NCBI RefSeq assembly: GCF_017573545.1
Contig: NZ_JAGEOK010000009.1
Location: 124,001 to 188,000, forward strand
Reading direction: 5' to 3'
From: Actinomadura nitritigenes
GTDB taxonomy: Bacteria; Actinomycetota; Actinomycetes; Streptosporangiales; Streptosporangiaceae
Length of the DNA: 64,000 nt
This document shows, in pieces, positions 62,951-64,000 of this stretch. Each line of letters starts with the position of its first letter. The stretch's first letter is position 1. The notes beneath the pieces are model-generated. The model worked only from the letters and a program-made list of their open reading frames with translations. It had not been told where the DNA came from and searched no databases. Both the position numbers and the translations under genes were made by a program.

Positions 62951-63565
62951 CTAGAGATCGGCGGAATCGCCCACCGGAATACGGGCGTAGTCGGTCTCCT
63001 CCTCGAGCCACTCGTCGAAGTACTCGAGGCCGATCGTGCTGAGCTGGATGTCGTGGATCGGGAACGCCCGTGCCGGCCGGACGCCGCGGACGAAGGTGAT
63101 GGCATCGCCGATCTTCACCCAAGGGCCGGATGCCGGGACCAGTAGGGTGTCGACCTCGTCGGTGGGGACGAAGAAGGAGTCTCCCGGGTGGTAGAGGCCG
63201 TCCACGATGAACCCGAGGTTCGGGCAGCCGGGCAGTCCGTCGATGACCTCGGCGTGAACGCCGCCCACGGCCTTCACGGTGAAGCCGGCGGCGGTGAAGG
63301 TCTCGCCGGCGGCGACCGGGACCGCCCCCGGGCCGAGCTCGGCGGCCAGCGCCGCATGGGTGTGGACGGTCAGTGCCGGGTTGCTCGCCTGAGCGGCCTT
63401 GAGCGTTTCGACGTCGATGTGGTCGGGGTGCTCGTGGGAGACGAGCACGTCCGTGGCTTCGGACAGCGCCGCCTCCGCGTCGGAGAAGGTACCCGGGTCG
63501 ATCACCAGCACCCGGTCGCCGTCCTGGACGCGCACACAAGCGTGCCCGAAATTCGTCAATTTCAC
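62951..63565 (-). CDS. MBL-fold metallo-hydrolase (UlaG-like)
   Basis: About 204 aa. HEHPDHID gives the metal-binding HxHxDH (His44, His46, Asp48, His49); VIDPG precedes it, and later LYHPGDSFF and FPIHDIQLS supply the remaining His and Asp. The short start MKLTNFGHACVRVQ is typical of UlaG/YtnP-like L-ascorbate-6-P-lactonase relatives of unknown substrate. No signal peptide. Isolated between the IS remnant and the window end. Confidence 0.92.
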   Translation of the reverse strand: MKLTNFGHACVRVQDGDRVLVIDPGTFSDAEAALSEATDVLVSHEHPDHIDVETLKAAQASNPALTVHTHAALAAELGPGAVPVAAGETFTAAGFTVKAVGGVHAEVIDGLPGCPNLGFIVDGLYHPGDSFFVPTDEVDTLLVPASGPWVKIGDAITFVRGVRPARAFPIHDIQLSTIGLEYFDEWLEEETDYARIPVGDSADL

Positions 63566-64000
63566 CGGATCACCATATCGGCCGACCCGAAAAGCACCGC
63601 TTGCTCGGAGGGAAAGCGGTCTCCCGGTCCAGGCCGTCGCCGCGAACTCCCGTCCCGGATCCGTGGCCTGCGCGGAGCGGGCTGGGCGAGCGGATCTTCA
63701 GACGGCCAGGGACGGCCAGGGACGGCCAGGGACGCCGCGGTGCCCTAGATAGCCGGGCGGGCAATGGATCGGAAGGCATGCTGGGCGTCAGTCATCCTGC
63801 CCGTGTCGAGGGGTGTCTCAGCACGACAGCGGCCGCCAGGCGGACGGTTGCGGATGGCCGCCGGGCACGCCGCCTGCTGCATGCCCGAAGGGTATGAGCA
63901 GAACCAGATACTCCAGGAGATCGCCGTCGCCTCAGCCACGGCAGATATATGAGTCGCCCGAACGCTGGGCGGCGTCGCCGGGGGCGAGCGCCCAGGCTGT
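63566..64000. other. Right end of the window, no convincing gene
   Basis: 435 bp. Holds the 10-bp repeat below. From 63894 a plus-strand frame (MSRTRYSRRSPSP onward) stays open to the end of the window, and a minus-strand frame enters from the edge and stops at 63745. Neither has a recognisable motif; either could be a gene cut by the window. Confidence 0.35.
63701..63730. repeat. 10-bp tandem repeat, three copies
   Basis: GACGGCCAGG three times without gaps, followed by a partial GACG. Upstream of the metallo-hydrolase gene, 135 bp from its start. Confidence 0.9.

Noticed and set aside
63745..63939. 64-aa frame with MTDAQHAF, reminiscent of an IS5-type transposase start
   Set aside because: Only a few residues resemble the family and the rest does not; not enough for a call.

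Overview
The window is very GC-rich, gene-dense DNA with strong G/C third-position bias, many GTG and TTG starts, 1-4 bp gene overlaps and no introns. The gene content points to a filamentous actinomycete. A Scr1-type XRE regulator sits next to a DUF397 gene, there is a four-gene conservon (cvnA-D), several very large LuxR (LAL) regulators, a Ser/Thr kinase with a beta-propeller, a mycothiol-dependent-type enzyme and an MmpS-like lipoprotein. A member of Streptosporangiales/Thermomonosporaceae or Streptomycetales is likely, but the sequence alone does not give the genus. No rRNA, tRNA or CRISPR array was seen.

Layout. 0-8 kb: a truncated membrane adenylate cyclase, a secreted glycerophosphodiesterase, a divergent LysR/MFS pair, an orphan sensor kinase, and a cyclic-nucleotide-binding protein fused to a cyclase-like domain. 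8-20 kb: a long leader region with a large hairpin, the Scr1/DUF397 pair, a secreted peptidase, SDR and DinB/maleylpyruvate-isomerase-like genes, an AlkB-like dioxygenase, an MmpS-like lipoprotein, an MFS exporter, an RNA-handling cluster (DEAD-box helicase, cold-shock protein, small Tudor-like protein) and a coupled STAS/GAF pair. 20-24.4 kb: an accessory block with XRE-ImmA/IrrE, an unknown protein coupled to it, two small membrane proteins, a 12-bp inverted repeat and an HNH endonuclease. 24.5-36.5 kb: a kinase/WD40 protein, an acyl-CoA-dehydrogenase-fold oxidoreductase with its TetR, a sulfotransferase, an MFS exporter, a secreted hydrolase and a LAL regulator.

36.8-45 kb: a complete arginine deiminase pathway, transcribed right to left as permease, arcA, arcB, arcC. 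A P2-type cation ATPase and an ECF41-like sigma factor lie directly upstream on the same strand with short gaps. Arginine would be imported and converted to ornithine, CO2, NH3 and ATP. 45-51 kb: two tandem LAL regulators that share a near-identical leader; one has lost the Walker A lysine. 51-56 kb: a cupin, a NarL-type two-component system and a YtrA-like GntR/ABC operon with a clear promoter-operator. 56-60.3 kb: a conservon plus a GAF gene. 60.3-64 kb: an acyl-CoA-dehydrogenase-like gene, a frameshifted IS630-type transposase remnant, a metallo-hydrolase, and an end with no convincing gene.

The parts most worth a second look are the 20.4-24.4 kb accessory block, the sigma/ATPase/arc cluster, and the duplicated LAL regulators.
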